Part shown: one piece after another, positions 37,343 to 45,899 of the stretch
How positions within the stretch are numbered: the first letter of the stretch is position 1
How the letters are laid out: every line of letters begins with the position of its first letter
Assembly (NCBI GenBank): GCA_035995185.1
Contig: DASYKT010000031.1
Location: forward strand, 1 to 64,000
Reading direction: 5' to 3'
DNA length: 64,000 nt
Source of the DNA: DASYKT01 sp035995185
Lineage (GTDB): Bacteria; Acidobacteriota; Blastocatellia; Pyrinomonadales; Pyrinomonadaceae
Program-made: the position numbers and the translations under genes
Notes under the pieces: model-generated
Seen by the model: only the letters and a program-made list of their open reading frames with translations
Databases searched by the model: none
What the model was told of the DNA's origin: nothing

Positions 37343-38545
37343 ATGGAAAACATTAACAAGAAAATTTTGTGTATTGACGATGACCCGAACATTCTTGAGG
37401 GCCTCAGACGCGGTTTGCGCCGCGACTTCAATGTCTTTACCGCGGAAAGCGGCCTGGAAGCATTTGGCGTAATAAAAGAAGAAGGCCCCTTTGCCGTGGT
37501 CGTATCCGACATGCGGATGCACGGGATGAACGGCGTTCAGGTGCTCAGCCGCGTGCGCGAGATCGCGCCCGATACGGTGCGCATAATGCTGACCGGCAAC
37601 GCCGACCAGCAAACCGCCATGGACGCAGTGAATGAAGGCAGCATCTTTCGCTTTCTGACCAAACCCTGCGCACCTGAAGCGATGATCCACGCTCTGAATT
37701 CGGGCGTTGAGCAATATCGCCTGCTCACCGCTGAAAAGCAGCTGCTGGAAGAAACACTCAACAACAGTTTGCAGGTGATGGTCGAGATACTGGCGGTGGT
37801 AAATTCGACGGCTTTTAGCCGCTCGACGCGCGTGAAAAAACTGGCCCGCAATCTGGCGACCCGCTGCGGCATTCTAAACGCCTGGGAAGTGGAGATCGCC
37901 GCGATGCTTTCGCAGATCGGCTGTGTGGCGGTGCCGGAAAGCATTCTGCAAAAAGTCGTCACCGGCCGGACGCTGACCGGCGAAGAATTCGGCTTGCTGC
38001 AGCAGCACTCGCAAATCGGCCACGACCTGATCGCCCGCATCCCGCGAATGGAGACCGTGGCGGAGATCATTCTTAATCAGAACCGCAAGTTTGAAGATAC
38101 GCTCGATCCGAATGCCAAGAATCGCGATGCCGTGCGCGGCGCGCGGATCATAAAAGTAGTGCTGGATTTTGACAAGCTTCTCGAGGGCGGCCAGCAGCCG
38201 GCTACGGCGTTCAAGGAACTGATGAACCGCGCCGGTTGGTACGAACCTGCGGTGCTGGAAAACCTGAAAAACTTTATCGATAACGCCTCGGAACAGATGG
38301 TCAGCATGACCATTCCGGTCGGAAAGATCAAGGCCGGCATGCAGCTGGACGAAGCGATCTTTTCCGCCAATGACGTTCTGCTGCTTTCACAGGGACAGGA
38401 GATCACCCCGGCGCTGCTGGTACGCTTGGTAAATCTGGCCAGCACGGGAATGATCGCCGATATGATCAAGGTAAAAGTGCCCGTCGACGCTTTTGAATTT
38501 GCCGCGTTGGCCGAACCGGCGGAGGCAGAACTGGAAGCGGCTTAA
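37343..38545 (+). CDS. Response regulator with degenerate HD-GYP domain
   Basis: The 400-residue protein has a receiver (residues 1-120; Asp in VVVSDMRMHGMNG, Lys in FLTKPCA), then an HD-GYP-like region that aligns along its length with the intact protein at 12816 but lacks the chemistry. LLHDIGKIGVPD is replaced by MLSQIGCVAVPE, and HHEKWDGSGYP by NQNRKFEDTLD. It should not hydrolyse c-di-GMP and may bind partners or nucleotide instead. The C-terminal 90 residues add a beta-rich extension (AGMQLDEAIFSANDVLLLSQGQ). The start at 37343 follows AGAGAGAAC; an earlier in-frame ATG would overlap the HDOD gene. Confidence 0.85.
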   Translation: MENINKKILCIDDDPNILEGLRRGLRRDFNVFTAESGLEAFGVIKEEGPFAVVVSDMRMHGMNGVQVLSRVREIAPDTVRIMLTGNADQQTAMDAVNEGSIFRFLTKPCAPEAMIHALNSGVEQYRLLTAEKQLLEETLNNSLQVMVEILAVVNSTAFSRSTRVKKLARNLATRCGILNAWEVEIAAMLSQIGCVAVPESILQKVVTGRTLTGEEFGLLQQHSQIGHDLIARIPRMETVAEIILNQNRKFEDTLDPNAKNRDAVRGARIIKVVLDFDKLLEGGQQPATAFKELMNRAGWYEPAVLENLKNFIDNASEQMVSMTIPVGKIKAGMQLDEAIFSANDVLLLSQGQEITPALLVRLVNLASTGMIADMIKVKVPVDAFEFAALAEPAEAELEAA

Positions 38546-38574
38546 TTGTTTTACTTTCAACTACGTTGTAAATT

Positions 38575-38609
38575 AAAAGCGGTCATAATTTTGGCCGCTT
38601 TAATTTTTT
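38575..38609 (+). terminator. Terminator of the signalling operon
   Basis: AAAGCGGTC and GGCCGCTTT flank an AT loop and are followed by AATTTTTT. It closes the kinase-HDOD-pseudoHD-GYP operon six bases before the isocitrate dehydrogenase start. Confidence 0.85.
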
Positions 38610-38614
38610 AAATT

Positions 38615-39619
38615 ATGAAACACACCATTACATTGATCCCGGGCGATGGCATCGGGCCTGAGATCGTCTCGGAAACGGTCCGTATTATCGAAGCGGCCGG
38701 AGTGGAATTTGAATGGGAAACGCACCTGATGGGCGCGCAGGCGCTGGAAAAATACGGCGTTACCATTCCGGAAGCGGTGATCGCGTCTATCCATAAAAAC
38801 AAGGTCGCGCTCAAGGGGCCGCTGATGACGCCGATCGGTAAAGGATTTACTTCGGTGAACGTCGGTTTGCGCAAGGCGCTCGATCTTTACGCTAACGTCC
38901 GTCCGGTGCGGGCGCTGCCCGGTATCGAATGCCGTTTTGGAGATTTGGACTTGGTGGTGGTGCGCGAAAATACCGAAGACCTCTATGCCGGGCTTGAGCA
39001 CACGGTCGTGCCGGGCGTGGTCGAAAGCATCAAGATCATCACCGAAAAAGCCTCGACGCGCATCGCGCGCTACGCGTTTGAATTTGCCAAATTGCAGAAT
39101 CGTAAAAAAGTGACCGCCGTGCACAAGGCGAATATCATGAAACTTTCGGACGGGCTTTTTCTCGAATGTTTTTACAACGTGGCGAAAGATTATCCCGAAA
39201 TCCTGGCCGACGACAAGATCATCGACAACTGCTGCATGCAGCTGGTGATGCGGCCCGAACAGTTTGACGTGCTGGTGCTGGAAAACCTCTATGGCGACAT
39301 CGTGTCCGACCTTTGCGCCGGGCTGATCGGCGGGCTGGGATTGGCGCCGGGCGCCAACATCGGCGAAATAGGCGCCGTTTTCGAAGCCGTGCACGGCTCC
39401 GCGCCGGACATCGCCGGCCAGGGCATTGCCAATCCGACCGCGCTGCTGATGTCGGCAATTTTGATGCTGCGTCATATCGACGAAACCGACGCCGCCGACC
39501 GCGTGCAAAAAGCGATGCTCGAAGTTTATGCCGATGGAAATATCCGTACCCGCGACCTCGGCGGCACCGCCAAGACCGCGGAATTTGCCAACGCGATCAT
39601 CGAGAAGCTCAAAAGTTAA
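38615..39619 (+). CDS. NAD-type isocitrate/isopropylmalate-family dehydrogenase
   Basis: This 334-residue beta-decarboxylating dehydrogenase starts with LIPGDGIGPE. The substrate helix FTSVNVGLRKALDLYANVRP, RENTEDLYAGLE and HKANIMKLSDGLF are those of NAD-dependent isocitrate dehydrogenases (homoisocitrate dehydrogenase is an alternative). The cofactor loop EAVHGSAPDIAGQGIANPT lacks the NADP-selective Lys/Tyr pair, supporting NAD. It is probably a TCA-cycle enzyme; a second, unrelated monomeric isocitrate dehydrogenase begins at 62648. It has almost no leader, since the terminator lies just before it. Confidence 0.9.
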   Translation: MKHTITLIPGDGIGPEIVSETVRIIEAAGVEFEWETHLMGAQALEKYGVTIPEAVIASIHKNKVALKGPLMTPIGKGFTSVNVGLRKALDLYANVRPVRALPGIECRFGDLDLVVVRENTEDLYAGLEHTVVPGVVESIKIITEKASTRIARYAFEFAKLQNRKKVTAVHKANIMKLSDGLFLECFYNVAKDYPEILADDKIIDNCCMQLVMRPEQFDVLVLENLYGDIVSDLCAGLIGGLGLAPGANIGEIGAVFEAVHGSAPDIAGQGIANPTALLMSAILMLRHIDETDAADRVQKAMLEVYADGNIRTRDLGGTAKTAEFANAIIEKLKS

Positions 39620-39635
39620 AAAAGTTCAAAATCGA

Positions 39636-39690
39636 TGTTCCAGTGTTTCAGGGGGTGTAACAATGGAACACCTGAAACACTCATGAAAAT
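39636..39690. repeat. Inverted TTCCAGTGTTTCAGG repeat
   Basis: TGTTCCAGTGTTTCAGG and GTGTAACAATGGAACACCTG are followed by AAACACT, forming overlapping inverted words. A related cluster lies at 25905-25945. The repeat may serve as a terminator for the dehydrogenase, although there is no T-run. Confidence 0.7.
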
Positions 39691-40144
39691 GCTGCAAGTG
39701 TAACACTTTGTTATGCAACAGCTTACAGCGGTTTGTAAGGAAACCAGTGTGGAACGCTTCTTTTTGACTTTTGCGCTGTTATGTAAAGAACGGGCCGCTT
39801 TTTTCCTGCCACGCGCGGCTTCTACCACACTTTAAATAGCACATCCGGGCCGGTCCGGCGAAGGTGATAATAAATGAAATAGGTTATATCGCTCTGATTT
39901 GTAAGATCGTTACGCGCCTGGCATTTCATATCTTCGTTTCCTGATAAAAATTAAAGGGGGCTGGGATCTCCCAAATGCTCAGCCCCCGGCAATCTCTAAG
40001 GAGAGATTGTTTTTCTCCTTTTGAGTTAGGAGAATGATGTTTTTTACCACAAATTTTTGGTTCCATGCATCTTAAACTTACTCAAGTGAAAGATATTGGC
40101 AAAGGCTATTGCAAGCACGGACTTAGAGTCAGATTTAAGCGGTT
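39691..40144. other. Long intergenic region with two strong hairpins
   Basis: No gene is visible. At 39956-39987, GGGGGCTG and CAGCCCCC form a strong stem, followed at 39991-40008 by AATCTCT-AAG-GAGAGATT and then a T-rich stretch (GTTTTTCTCC). The second hairpin and T-run look like a plus-strand terminator. The arrangement of two hairpins and a T-run more than 330 bases downstream of the nearest gene suggests a small RNA or a regulatory leftover. Confidence 0.6.
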
Positions 40145-40556
40145 TTAGCGTTTGAGCTTTTTTTTGTTCTGCTTAGATCGTTTATTGCGTTTTATCGTTT
40201 CAATAAATTCCTGTTGAAATTGGATCTGCGCTTTATTTGAAATCTCTTCCGCGAGATGTTGATTTCGCTCTTCAAGTTCTGCTTTTTTTTCCTCGAAATT
40301 TTTTACTTCAGCTTCAAGGCTTTTGACCTTTGCTTCAATGTCGTGTTTGTCATTTGCGAGTTGGATGGTCGATGCCTGAAAATAACCGCTGTTATAGACG
40401 TAGATCAAAGAGGCGATCGCTAACAAAGGAGGCAAGACGGCAAGGACAAAAGCGGGTTGCCACCACTTACCTTTTAGTTGTTTGATCTCGTAAAAGAGCT
40501 TTTCCCGTTCCAGGTCTTCCTTGGTTTTACCGGCCCATTTAGGTTTAACTACCCAT
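40145..40556 (-). pseudogene. Membrane coiled-coil protein, apparent frameshift at start
   Basis: The open frame encodes a basic N-terminus, one membrane helix (VLAVLPPLLAIASLIYVY) and an 80-residue coiled coil rich in Lys and Glu. The frame is coding-like back to about 40550 but has no ATG; a TTG at 40435 would begin inside the membrane helix, and a CTG at 40513 has only a weak AAGGA. An ATG at 40556-40554 is followed by GG; removing one G would put it exactly in frame (MVVKPKWAGK). A one-base insertion, real or a sequencing error, is the simplest explanation. The family is unknown. Confidence 0.6.
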
Positions 40557-40741
40557 AGTTGTTTGCAAGAAATATTACAATGTTTGTTCTGTTTTCGACC
40601 TTCTGAGGATCGAAATATACTTAAACAAATGTTTAAAAAAAGACTTGACTTTCACGTATCTTAATAATAATCTGATGTTTATGCCACTCGCTCCCTGCAT
40701 TGGTATGTTATCTCTACTCTCAACTTGAAGGAGAAACTAGT

Positions 40742-41353
40742 ATGAAACTCAGAAGAAGGGTCTTCCCAATGCTAACCCTTTTTGCCGCAGCTTTTGCAAT
40801 AACCATTGCAAGTTTAGTTTCAATTAACACATTTAGTCAAACCTCGAAAAGCGCCGACACCGGCAATGCTCCGGTGGTATGGAATCGGGTCGAGCTGCCG
40901 GTAAAACCGGTTGATTCCGGCTTTAGGCTCGATATTCCCGCTTTTAACAGCGGCGCGGATTATATTATCGGCGTGAAACCGGTAACGGACGGCGAAAAGG
41001 AAAAAATGTACGCCGGTATCGTGACCTGGGAAGAGGATCAAAAGATCAAAGGACTTTTACACGTTTCGAAGATGGAAAATTACCCGGTAGAAGCGGGAAG
41101 ATTCCCGGAGGGGAAGGCCGCTTTTGACGACGTGCTGGGGGCCCGCCAAACCCTGATCATTTACCTGGAGGTCGCGCCGGCTACGCATTTGATGCTGGAT
41201 AAAGCCGACAGCGGAATGGCGCTGAATTCTTCAGACGGGTCCTTTGTAGTTTTCAACGGCAAAAGAGAAGCGGCAAAGATCGATAAGCCGAGCGCCCTGC
41301 TGAACGAATTACACAAGAGGAAAGCCGTGGAAGGAATCATGACGATAAGATAA
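40742..41353 (+). CDS. Secreted protein of unknown function
   Basis: The 203-residue product has an Arg-rich N-terminus and a clear signal peptide (VFPMLTLFAAAFAITIASLVS, cleavage near NTFSQ). The mature part is mixed alpha/beta with no motif I recognise. The ATG at 40742 follows AAGGAG by nine bases; an earlier ATG-like start at 40700 has no such site. It is followed 12 bases later by the Cys-rich peptide gene, so the two probably form an operon of exported products. Confidence 0.75.
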   Translation: MKLRRRVFPMLTLFAAAFAITIASLVSINTFSQTSKSADTGNAPVVWNRVELPVKPVDSGFRLDIPAFNSGADYIIGVKPVTDGEKEKMYAGIVTWEEDQKIKGLLHVSKMENYPVEAGRFPEGKAAFDDVLGARQTLIIYLEVAPATHLMLDKADSGMALNSSDGSFVVFNGKREAAKIDKPSALLNELHKRKAVEGIMTIR

Positions 41354-41365
41354 GGAGAACGGCCA

Positions 41366-41617
41366 ATGAAAAAAGTTCTTACCTTTCTCCTGCTCACATT
41401 TTTAATGACATTCCCATTAGCCTCAAATATCTTTGCGCAGGTGACTTGCACCACGCAGGAACAAAATTACGGATCGTGCGTTGGCGGAGACTGTTATTGC
41501 TGGTCAATGACAATATCATGTTCGGAAGGAACGACATGTGTCAGATCAGGCGGATACTGTGACTACGGTGAGGTGTCCATTAGTTGGGTTGACGGGTCAT
41601 GCTCATCTCCGGTTTAG
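41366..41617 (+). CDS. Secreted eight-cysteine peptide
   Basis: This 83-residue precursor has a signal peptide (VLTFLLLTFLMTFPLASNIFA) with predicted cleavage leaving a mature peptide that starts with Gln. The roughly 59-residue mature part has eight cysteines in a Gly/Ser-rich background (CVGGDCYCW, TTCVRSGGYC). The framework differs from the ten-Cys family at 55-59 kb, so the two are not obvious homologues. It should fold with disulfides outside the cytoplasm. An N-terminal Gln could be cyclised by the glutaminyl cyclase encoded at 48325. The function is unknown. Confidence 0.75.
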   Translation: MKKVLTFLLLTFLMTFPLASNIFAQVTCTTQEQNYGSCVGGDCYCWSMTISCSEGTTCVRSGGYCDYGEVSISWVDGSCSSPV

Positions 41618-41646
41618 GATCAACCGAACCAATCATTTAATTATAG

Positions 41647-41670
41647 GGATGCCTCAAGCATCCTTTTTTT
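41647..41670 (+). terminator. Terminator of the secreted-peptide operon
   Basis: GGATGC and GCATCC form a stem with a five-base loop followed by seven T, 30 bases after the peptide stop codon. Confidence 0.92.
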
Positions 41671-41738
41671 ATTGCAACGCGAATAGTGATTAAATGTTCT
41701 AATTAACTGCCGGCATCATCCGGCCAGAGGTGAGAAGG

Positions 41739-42140
41739 ATGAAAAAGTTTATACCGCTTTTATTCGTGGCTTTGATACTGGGATTGATACAGGTTTCTTT
41801 TGCGCAGGCGCAGGACCAGATGCAGCTGCGCGTGGGCCAGCAAAAGTCGATGTCCAAGGGCAAGGTGCGCGTTAAATTTATTTCGGTGACGGAAGATTCG
41901 CGCTGCCCGGCAGACGTCGATTGCGTCTGGGCCGGCAACGCTAAAGTTAAGATCCAGGTATGGGTCCGCGGCGGCGAGACCAAGGTTTTCGAACTGGGCA
42001 CCAACGGCGGTGACAAAGCCGGCCAGGCCGACGCCTACCGCGTCGAACTCGTTTCACTCACCCCGGCCCGCCATTCAAAGAGAAAAATAAGACAGAACGA
42101 TTACCGCGCGACATTCTCCATAATGAAATTGACGAGATAA
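41739..42140 (+). CDS. Small secreted protein with SRCP/CVWAG motif
   Basis: The 133-residue product has a signal peptide (FIPLLFVALILGLIQVSFA, cleavage near AQAQ). The mature domain contains the pair DSRCP and DCVWAGNAKV, a motif shared by many small exported proteins of unknown function in which the two cysteines probably form a disulfide. The rest is beta-rich (KVRVKFISVTED, VELVSLTPA). The ATG at 41739 follows GAGG by eight bases and is preferred over GTG at 41730. Confidence 0.78.
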   Translation: MKKFIPLLFVALILGLIQVSFAQAQDQMQLRVGQQKSMSKGKVRVKFISVTEDSRCPADVDCVWAGNAKVKIQVWVRGGETKVFELGTNGGDKAGQADAYRVELVSLTPARHSKRKIRQNDYRATFSIMKLTR

Positions 42141-42213
42141 AGCTTCTTCTATCTCGGGCAAGCTGATAAAATCGTCTCACAAATTTCCAAGATCAGATCT
42201 GTAGGATTATCTT

Positions 42214-43452
42214 ATGGAATCTTTTGTGAGCCTTTTCAGGCGCGAGACAACCTCGAAAGAATTTATCCCGGTTATTGACGGACTTCGCTTTTTGGCCATT
42301 TCGATGGTCGTTCTGTTTCATTACGATATTTTTATTCGCGCAAAATCCGTCGAGGTAGCCGGATTTTCCGAGGAAACGGTGCGGGCCTACGTTCCCACTG
42401 TTTTTTCCGCCATGAGCCATGGGGTTGAATTATTTTTCGTTATCAGCGGATTTATTTTAGCCGTCCCTTTCATGCGCTATTATCTTGGTTTCAGCGAAAG
42501 AAAACCGGGGCTAAAAACGTATTTTTTACGCCGCCTGACACGCCTGGAACCTCCGTATGTGATCGCTGTTATCGGGCTTTATTTACTACAGGTTTTCGTT
42601 TTTGGCAGCAGATTTTCAAACGACACCTTAACGGCTTCGATGTTCGCCTCTCTTTTTTACGTGCATAACCTCGTTTTCCCAGGCGAATTTCCTTTTATTA
42701 GTTTTGTTTTTTGGTCTCTCGAGATCGAGGTCCAGTATTATATTTTGGCGCCCTTTTTTATCTGGGCGCTCTGCCGCATCAAGAGCAAGCACACGCGCCG
42801 GCTGGTTAACTTGTCACTGATAATCGCGTTCGCATTTCTCAGCTGGCTGATCGAGGTCCACTGGCAGGTCCAAACCAGAACGCTGGCTTTATTTTTACAA
42901 TATTTTTTTAGCGGCATTTTGCTTTGCGACATTTACCTTATCGATAACGAAGCGCTCACCCGTTTAAGCCGCTGGTGGGTGTTTGTGCTGGGTCTTGCGA
43001 TAGCGGTGCCGATGGTATCGGTCCAGCACGTTTATACCGAAAATCTCGCTCTGCGGATCGCTTCGCCGCTGGCCATGCTGGCGTTTTATCTGATCGTATT
43101 CGGCAACAACGGGTGGAAAAGAATATTCAGTATCAATGCGCTGACCTTGACCGGCGGAATGTGTTATTCGATCTATTTGCTCTTTCCTTTTGCCATATCG
43201 ATAGGCGGGCGAATAATACTCAATCGGCTGCACTTTACTAACTACGCCGTCTTTTACGGGTTCACGCTTATTTTTATTTGTATTTTGTCAGTGTGGGCCA
43301 TTGCCGCAATCTACTTTTTGCTGGTAGAAAAACCTTGTATGAAGCGGGATTGGGCCGGAAAGCTGTATGAGAGATTAATAAGCGTAAAAATACCCGCGAG
43401 ACAAAGACCGTTAGAAGACGCAGTCTCCCGGATAATTTCGGCTAAACTTTAA
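42214..43452 (+). CDS. Acyltransferase 3 (OafA/YrhL-like) membrane protein
   Basis: This 412-residue integral membrane O-acyltransferase has about ten membrane helices. The family signature is near the start: FIPVIDGLRFLAISMVVLFHYD, with the catalytic-type His. ELFFVISGFIL and RRLTRLEPPYVIA follow. These enzymes acetylate or acylate sugars of surface polysaccharides or other envelope molecules. The acceptor is not identifiable. It overlaps the convergent DoxX gene by 11 bases. Confidence 0.92.
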   Translation: MESFVSLFRRETTSKEFIPVIDGLRFLAISMVVLFHYDIFIRAKSVEVAGFSEETVRAYVPTVFSAMSHGVELFFVISGFILAVPFMRYYLGFSERKPGLKTYFLRRLTRLEPPYVIAVIGLYLLQVFVFGSRFSNDTLTASMFASLFYVHNLVFPGEFPFISFVFWSLEIEVQYYILAPFFIWALCRIKSKHTRRLVNLSLIIAFAFLSWLIEVHWQVQTRTLALFLQYFFSGILLCDIYLIDNEALTRLSRWWVFVLGLAIAVPMVSVQHVYTENLALRIASPLAMLAFYLIVFGNNGWKRIFSINALTLTGGMCYSIYLLFPFAISIGGRIILNRLHFTNYAVFYGFTLIFICILSVWAIAAIYFLLVEKPCMKRDWAGKLYERLISVKIPARQRPLEDAVSRIISAKL

Positions 43453-43858
43453 GGTATGGGTTGGCTATCCACATTAAGATCATCATCAAAATAAAATAAG
43501 GCACTATAGATGCAGCGCCGGGATAGTCTTTGGCGACGCGCTGGCCGAAGAAGAGCGCGGTGAGCGACGTGGCGCCGAGTGCGGCGGCGTAAAAGATCAG
43601 CGCGAGCGAGCCGGTAACAAGAAAATAGACGAGCCCGGCGGCGGAGAGCAGTCCGGTAAGGAGCTCCATGACGGTGATGGTGGCGAGCATCGGAAAGACC
43701 ATCCCGCGCAGGAACGTTTTAGAAAAATGCCCCGTGAGCCATTCGAGATTGCCTTTGAAATCGAACACTTTGTCGAGGCCCGACTGGATAAAAAGTATCG
43801 CCACCAGCAGGGCGCCGAAAAGCGCGGGAAGATTTTGTAAGATAGCGTTGAAATTCAT
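43442..43858 (-). CDS. DoxX-family membrane protein
   Basis: This 138-residue protein has four membrane helices in the DoxX arrangement: VAILFIQSGLDKVFDF in the first helix and hairpin, then MELLTGLLSAAGLVYFLVTG. The family acts in membrane redox processes in some bacteria; no specific role can be assigned here. Family D repeat DNA follows the start on the outside (43870). Confidence 0.88.
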   Translation of the reverse strand: MNFNAILQNLPALFGALLVAILFIQSGLDKVFDFKGNLEWLTGHFSKTFLRGMVFPMLATITVMELLTGLLSAAGLVYFLVTGSLALIFYAAALGATSLTALFFGQRVAKDYPGAASIVPYFILMMILMWIANPYLKV

Positions 43859-43869
43859 TTAGTTTTTCG

Positions 43870-43923
43870 GGGCTCCCCTCATTTTCAAGGAGGGGTGTCA
43901 CGCGCAGCGTGACGGGTGGTTAC
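43870..43923. repeat. Repeat family D, right-hand partner of the DUF559 gene
   Basis: GGGGCTCCCCTC, CAAGGAGGGG, then TGTCACGCGCAGCGTGACGGGTGG is the reverse orientation of the unit at 44323-44370. Together they bracket the DUF559 coding region. The stop codon of that gene lies at its edge. Confidence 0.85.
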
Positions 43924-44423
43924 TTTTTATCCCGATCAAAATTATTCTCGATGACAGAAAGTATCCATTCCAGATCATCGAAAACTAATTTATTTTCAAA
44001 TCTTAAAACTTTTATACCTAGTTTATCCAAATAGGCGGTGCGAACGCTATCTGCCTCGCGCGCCTGATCATTGAAATGAATTTCTCCGTCCAATTCTATC
44101 GCCAGTTTCTCAGATGGACAATAGAAATCCAGAATGTAATTTTCTATGCTGTGTTGGCGTCTGAATTTACGGCCTTTGAGTTTATCATTTTTGAGAAATA
44201 GCCAAAGTTTTGCTTCGGCTGGAGTCAGACCGTTGCGTAATGTTTTTCGACGCGGACTTAGATAATCACGATTATTAAGCTTGTCGTCACCGGCGGGAAA
44301 CTTTTTAGTTTTAGGATCGGAGTAACCACCCCGGCCTTCGGCCACCCCTCCTTGAAAAGGAGGGGAGCTTTTAAAATCCTCCTCGGTGAGCCGTTTTGTA
44401 TTTTTGGCAGGAGATCGTTTCAT
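43920..44423 (-). CDS. DUF559 (Vsr-like) endonuclease-fold protein
   Basis: The 167-residue protein has a C-terminal PD-(D/E)XK-type domain of DUF559: LRNGLTPAEAKLWLFL, GRKFRRQHSIENYILDFYC and LAIELDGEIHF, with Asp and ExxG-like metal ligands as in Vsr nucleases. Residues about 18-35 (SSPPFQGGVAEGRGG) are encoded by a family D repeat, so the N-terminus is translated repeat DNA. A second, inverted copy lies at the stop codon. The start ATG is two bases after the pepP stop. The single gene between inverted repeats suggests a mobile cassette. The substrate is unknown; a nicking or repair activity is plausible. Confidence 0.82.
   Translation of the reverse strand: MKRSPAKNTKRLTEEDFKSSPPFQGGVAEGRGGYSDPKTKKFPAGDDKLNNRDYLSPRRKTLRNGLTPAEAKLWLFLKNDKLKGRKFRRQHSIENYILDFYCPSEKLAIELDGEIHFNDQAREADSVRTAYLDKLGIKVLRFENKLVFDDLEWILSVIENNFDRDKK
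44323..44370. repeat. Repeat family D inside the DUF559 coding region
   Basis: TAACCACCCCGGCCTTCGGC and CACCCCTCCTTGAAAAGGAG are read in frame as part of the DUF559 protein N-terminus. It is inverted relative to the copy at 43870-43923. Confidence 0.87.
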
Positions 44424-44425
44424 TT

Positions 44426-45754
44426 TTACTTAGCAGCGGCTTTAGCCTTGCCTTTGCTCATCAAGTCTTCGATCTCTTCGCGTTCTTTGGGAACTTTGGA
44501 GGTCAGGTTGATGTTGCCGTCTTTGGTGATGAGCACGTCGTCTTCGACGCGGATGCCGATGCCGCGGTATTTCGGCGGGGCGGTTTTATCATCGGCAGGA
44601 ACGTAGATGCCCGGTTCGACGGTCAGCACCATGCCCGCTTCGAAGGGGCGCGAATTTTTCACATAGTTATCGGAAAAATAGCGCCCGGCATCGTGCACGT
44701 CGAGGCCGAGATAATGCCCGAGGCCGTGCATATAATATTTCAGGTAAGTTTTCTTTCTGATCAGGTCTTTCGGTTTGCCTTTGAGCAAGCCGATCTTAAC
44801 CATTCCTTCGGTCAGCATCTCGATGGCCAGCTGCTGGCGTTTGACGTTGCTTGAACCGACCCTGGTAATTTCGCAGCAGGCTTTTTGAGTTTCCAGCACG
44901 ATGTCGTAAACGTCGCGCTGCGCGGGCGAGTATTTTCCGTTGACGGGAAAGGTGCGGGTGATGTCCGCGGCGTAACCGTCATATTCGGCGCCGGCGTCGA
45001 TGAGCAGCAGTTCGCCGTCTCCCAGCGTGCCGTTGTTTTCGATGTAATGCAGGATGGTGGCGTTTGCGCCCGCGCCGACGATAGAGGTGTAAGCCGGGCC
45101 GACCGCGCCTTTCTGGCGAAAGTAGCTTTCCATCATCGCTTCGATCTCATGCTCGCCCATATTGGGCTTGGCCATCTTCATCGCTTTAACATGAGCGGCG
45201 GCGGAAATGTCGGCGGCTTTTTGCATCAGCGCGGCTTCGGCGTCGTCCTTGATCAAGCGCATTTCGTGAGTGATGAGCGAAGGGTCGATGATAATGGCCG
45301 GCGGATAGGCGCCGGGCTGGCGCGAAAAACGCTGGCGGCCGTAGTATTCCAGAATCTGCTTATCGTAATGATCGTAACGGCCGAAACGATAGTAGAGTTT
45401 TTCGTGGCCGCCGACGAGCTTGGGAAATTCTTTGGCAAAGCTTTCAATGGGCAGCGCCCTGGTCGCGCCGAATTGCTTCAGCGCGCCGGCCACGCCGTAT
45501 CGCTTGCCGTTCCACGTTTCCATCAGCGGGTCGCTCGGGCGGACGAAAAGCGTAAAGGGATTTTTTGTGTTTGACGGGGCGATCACGGCCACCGCGTCCG
45601 GTTCCGGAAAACCGGTCAGGTAAAGAAAGTCCGAGTCCTGGCGAAACCGGTAGTGCGAATCGTAAGAACGGGTCACTTCGTGCGCGGCGGGGATGATGGC
45701 GACGGAGTCAGGCTCCATCCGTTTCATAAACTCTTTTAGCTGCGATCTGATCAT
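44426..45754 (-). CDS. pepP: Xaa-Pro aminopeptidase (M24B)
   Basis: This 442-residue metallopeptidase removes N-terminal residues preceding proline. The pita-bread metal ligands are all visible: Asp in LLIDAGAEYDGYAADITRTFP, His in GLGHYLGLDVHD, Glu in LTVEPGIYV and Glu in GIGIRVEDDVLI. The N-terminal 170 residues are the aminopeptidase P N-domain. The C-terminal tail is Lys/Ala-rich. Two bases separate it from the DUF559 start, and its own promoter should lie in the divergent gap at 45755-45899. Confidence 0.95.
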   Translation of the reverse strand: MIRSQLKEFMKRMEPDSVAIIPAAHEVTRSYDSHYRFRQDSDFLYLTGFPEPDAVAVIAPSNTKNPFTLFVRPSDPLMETWNGKRYGVAGALKQFGATRALPIESFAKEFPKLVGGHEKLYYRFGRYDHYDKQILEYYGRQRFSRQPGAYPPAIIIDPSLITHEMRLIKDDAEAALMQKAADISAAAHVKAMKMAKPNMGEHEIEAMMESYFRQKGAVGPAYTSIVGAGANATILHYIENNGTLGDGELLLIDAGAEYDGYAADITRTFPVNGKYSPAQRDVYDIVLETQKACCEITRVGSSNVKRQQLAIEMLTEGMVKIGLLKGKPKDLIRKKTYLKYYMHGLGHYLGLDVHDAGRYFSDNYVKNSRPFEAGMVLTVEPGIYVPADDKTAPPKYRGIGIRVEDDVLITKDGNINLTSKVPKEREEIEDLMSKGKAKAAAK

Positions 45755-45899
45755 CGAATTATTTCCTCTGGTGTTTGGCAGAATTTAAATATTGCAGCGA
45801 TATTTTACCTTAGCCGCCGGAGTTTGGCACAATAAGACCACTGCTTTTGACGTATTGGCATCAAAAGTGTTCGTTAGGAGAAAGGGAAACCGTCTAAAA

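Noticed and set aside
45792..45899. Longer N-terminus of the lytic transglycosylase
   Set aside because: The extra residues precede a normal lipoprotein signal and show no conservation-like pattern.
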